Notes under the pieces: model-generated
Database searches by the model: none
The model's input: the letters and a program-made list of their open reading frames with translations, nothing else
Told to the model about the DNA's origin: nothing
Assembly (NCBI GenBank): GCA_965215345.1
Contig: CBDCDL010000002.1
Location: forward strand, 1,674,001 to 1,738,000
Length of the DNA: 64,000 nucleotides
Reading direction: 5' to 3'
From: CATQHW01 sp965215345
Lineage (GTDB): Bacteria; Spirochaetota; Spirochaetia; SZUA-6; Bin103
Part shown: one piece after another, positions 62,663 through 64,000 of the stretch
How positions within the stretch are numbered: position 1 is the stretch's first letter
How the letters are laid out: every line of letters begins with the position of its first letter
Made by a program: the position numbers and the translations under genes

Positions 62663-63178
62663 GTGAACGTGAAGACACTGCCCGACCTGTCCGACCGGGC
62701 GCGAGGCGAGTTGGGCATGGTGGCGATCGGTCTCGGCATCGTGGCGGTGGTCATGGGGTCGGTTGGACTGATGGTGTCGTGGGTGCCGTTCCTGGGGCTG
62801 ATCGCGGTGCCGGTGGGAGCGATCGGCGTGGTGTTGGCGGGGGTGGGGCTCGTGATGGCGCTGACGCGCAAGGTGAACGGCTTGGGTCTATCGATCCTGG
62901 GTGGGGCGTTGTGCGTGGTGGCCGCGATCATCGCCATCGGCTCCACGTCCATGGGGGTGGCGGCGGTAGAGACAGCGTTGGAGGAAGCGGTCGGCACCGC
63001 CGTGGAGACGGTCACGTCGTCGGCGCTGGAGGTGGCGACCGGCGCTGTCGTGGAGAAGGCCGTGGACGTGGCACTGGGGGCATTGCTGGAGCGGGTGGAC
63101 GGCGCGTTGGCGACCGTTGTGGACTCCGCGGTCAAGGCGATCGACGCGGCCGTGGAGGATCGGACGCCGGGGAACTGA
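62663..63178 (+). CDS. Small membrane protein with amphipathic tail, intact copy B
   Basis: 171 residues. Three hydrophobic helices (about 18-40, 45-68 and 78-98) are followed by a Val/Ala/Glu-rich helix with a regular hydrophobic face (ETALEEAVGTAVETV and EKAVDVALGALLERVD). Such tails may lie along a membrane or form a coiled coil. I do not recognise the family. GGAGG at about 62655 precedes the ATG. It is divergent from the hydrolase gene. Confidence 0.6.
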   Translation: MNVKTLPDLSDRARGELGMVAIGLGIVAVVMGSVGLMVSWVPFLGLIAVPVGAIGVVLAGVGLVMALTRKVNGLGLSILGGALCVVAAIIAIGSTSMGVAAVETALEEAVGTAVETVTSSALEVATGAVVEKAVDVALGALLERVDGALATVVDSAVKAIDAAVEDRTPGN

Positions 63179-63217
63179 CGGCAGCATCCAAGGCTCCCGT
63201 GCAGGATATCATGAGGT

Positions 63218-63952
63218 ATGGCCCCACAGATCGAGATCGTCGCCACTGGCATCATCTCCCGCAGCGCCGGCCGCGGCGCGTTCATGCCCGTGATCACGCC
63301 GCTCGCGGACGGCACGCTGATCGCCGCGCAGCACGTCGGGGAGTCGCTGGGCTCATCGGACAACCACATCGAGGTGCTGCGCTCCGCCGACGGCGGCCGC
63401 ACGTGGATCGACCAGGGCGGCATCCATCCCCGCAACCCGCCCCGCGACGGGTACACTTACCGCGGGCCGCACATCCACACCGTGCCCGACGGCCGGCTGG
63501 TGATGACCGCCGGCCGCTTCGAAGCCAACGAAGACGACCTCTTCGACGCGGACACCGAATCGCTGCAACGTCCGGCGATGCTCCTGCTCTGGTCTTCGGA
63601 CCAGGGCCGCACCTGGTCCGAACCGCAGGTCGTGCCCGTGGACTTCCCCCCGGACCGCTACACCTGCAACGGAGCGGGCGGAATGCTCCAGTTGGCCCCC
63701 GACCGCTGGATGTATCCGTTCGAGACGTGGAAGCCGAGCGGCTACGAGGGCGCGCCCGACCAGAAGGCGGGCGCGGTGTTCTCGGCGGACCAGGGGCGCA
63801 CCTGGGGCGAGCTCACCATCATCGCCGACGACCCGAGCGGCGAGCTGCTGTGGTGGGACCAGCGATCCTGCGTCCTTCCCGACGGCCGCATCTACACGCT
63901 GTTCTGGACGCACGTGTACGGCACCTCGGAGGACCTCAACACCCGCTCTTGA
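63218..63952 (+). CDS. Asp-box (sialidase-like) protein D, probably truncated
   Basis: 244 residues. Asp-boxes are RSADGGRTWID, SSDQGRTWSE and SADQGRTWGE, then CVLPDGRIYTLFWTHVYG. Propellers of this kind usually have about 370 residues. The frame leaves the family pattern at EDLNTRS-stop, where a further Asp-box would be expected, so a deletion or frameshift near 63940 is likely. The last 48 bases of the window show no continuation. No signal peptide is seen. Its first codons are also present as a remnant after copy A. Confidence 0.65.
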   Translation: MAPQIEIVATGIISRSAGRGAFMPVITPLADGTLIAAQHVGESLGSSDNHIEVLRSADGGRTWIDQGGIHPRNPPRDGYTYRGPHIHTVPDGRLVMTAGRFEANEDDLFDADTESLQRPAMLLLWSSDQGRTWSEPQVVPVDFPPDRYTCNGAGGMLQLAPDRWMYPFETWKPSGYEGAPDQKAGAVFSADQGRTWGELTIIADDPSGELLWWDQRSCVLPDGRIYTLFWTHVYGTSEDLNTRS

Positions 63953-64000
63953 CGACAGCGCATCCGCTGGCCGGAAACCGGTCGTCATCGAACAGGACAC

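Larger units (their letters stand above)
60264..63245. repeat. Dispersed direct repeat, copy B (frameshifted PhyH, intact hydrolase and membrane protein)
   Basis: Partner of 50520-52385. The PhyH sequences differ at about eleven residues in the first 180 by eye, so this duplication is older than the protease-cassette one. The membrane-protein ends are nearly identical. Confidence 0.88.

Noticed and set aside
1..64000. tRNA, rRNA and CRISPR arrays
   Set aside because: No tRNA-like cloverleaf with a CCA end, rRNA segment or regular repeat-spacer pattern was noticed. A covariance-model scan would be needed to exclude a tRNA fully.

Overview
This is a GC-rich bacterial window from a double-membraned host: it has lipoproteins with lipoboxes, a LolA-like protein, outer-membrane barrels and an omptin. 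Three binding-protein-dependent sugar importers, leaderless Asp-box (sialidase-like) proteins, phytanoyl-CoA dioxygenase (PhyH) proteins and the MacB/LolA/barrel operon would suit a carbohydrate-scavenging spirochaete-like organism. That assignment is inference; no rRNA or other decisive marker is present. No tRNA, rRNA or CRISPR array was recognised.

Layout. 1-9.3 kb: an acyltransferase end, ada, a divergent GH42-like glycosidase, and an export operon (ATPase, two FtsX-type permeases, LolA-like protein, barrel). 9.3-10.1 kb: a graveyard of transposase and group II intron fragments. 10.1-20 kb: trxB, sod, a broken ImmA-type peptidase, dus, lipA, and a nucleoside/sugar salvage cluster (phosphorylase, YjbQ, SIS isomerase, PfkB kinase, nucleoside hydrolase). 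20-26.3 kb: a tandemly duplicated secreted-protease cassette (astacin lipoprotein, small lipoprotein, omptin) with an IS630 element at the copy junction. 26.4-33.9 kb: sugar importer 1 plus two fused ADP-ribosylglycohydrolases. 33.9-43.5 kb: hicAB, erpA, Uma2, cupin, NifU-like protein, queG, mnmE, mnmG, a ferredoxin reductase and a DUF4143 ATPase. 43.6-49.9 kb: sugar importer 2 facing two Asp-box genes. 50-64 kb: sugar importer 3 with ROK kinase, class II aldolase, a PhyH protein and an Asp-box protein, flanked by two direct copies of a PhyH / alpha-beta hydrolase / membrane-protein block.

How it works together. Three sugar-uptake operons feed cytoplasmic glycan-handling enzymes. None carries its own ATPase, so a shared ATPase elsewhere is implied. 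Each has a strong hairpin between the binding-protein gene and the first permease gene. The conserved metabolic and tRNA-modification genes are intact, whereas accessory genes show many frameshifts and short-homology deletions.

Most notable: two separate duplications in this one window have each decayed in a complementary way. In the protease cassette, copy 1 keeps omptin and lost the astacin, while copy 2 keeps the astacin and lost the omptin catalytic core. In the PhyH block, copy A keeps PhyH while copy B keeps the hydrolase and the membrane protein.
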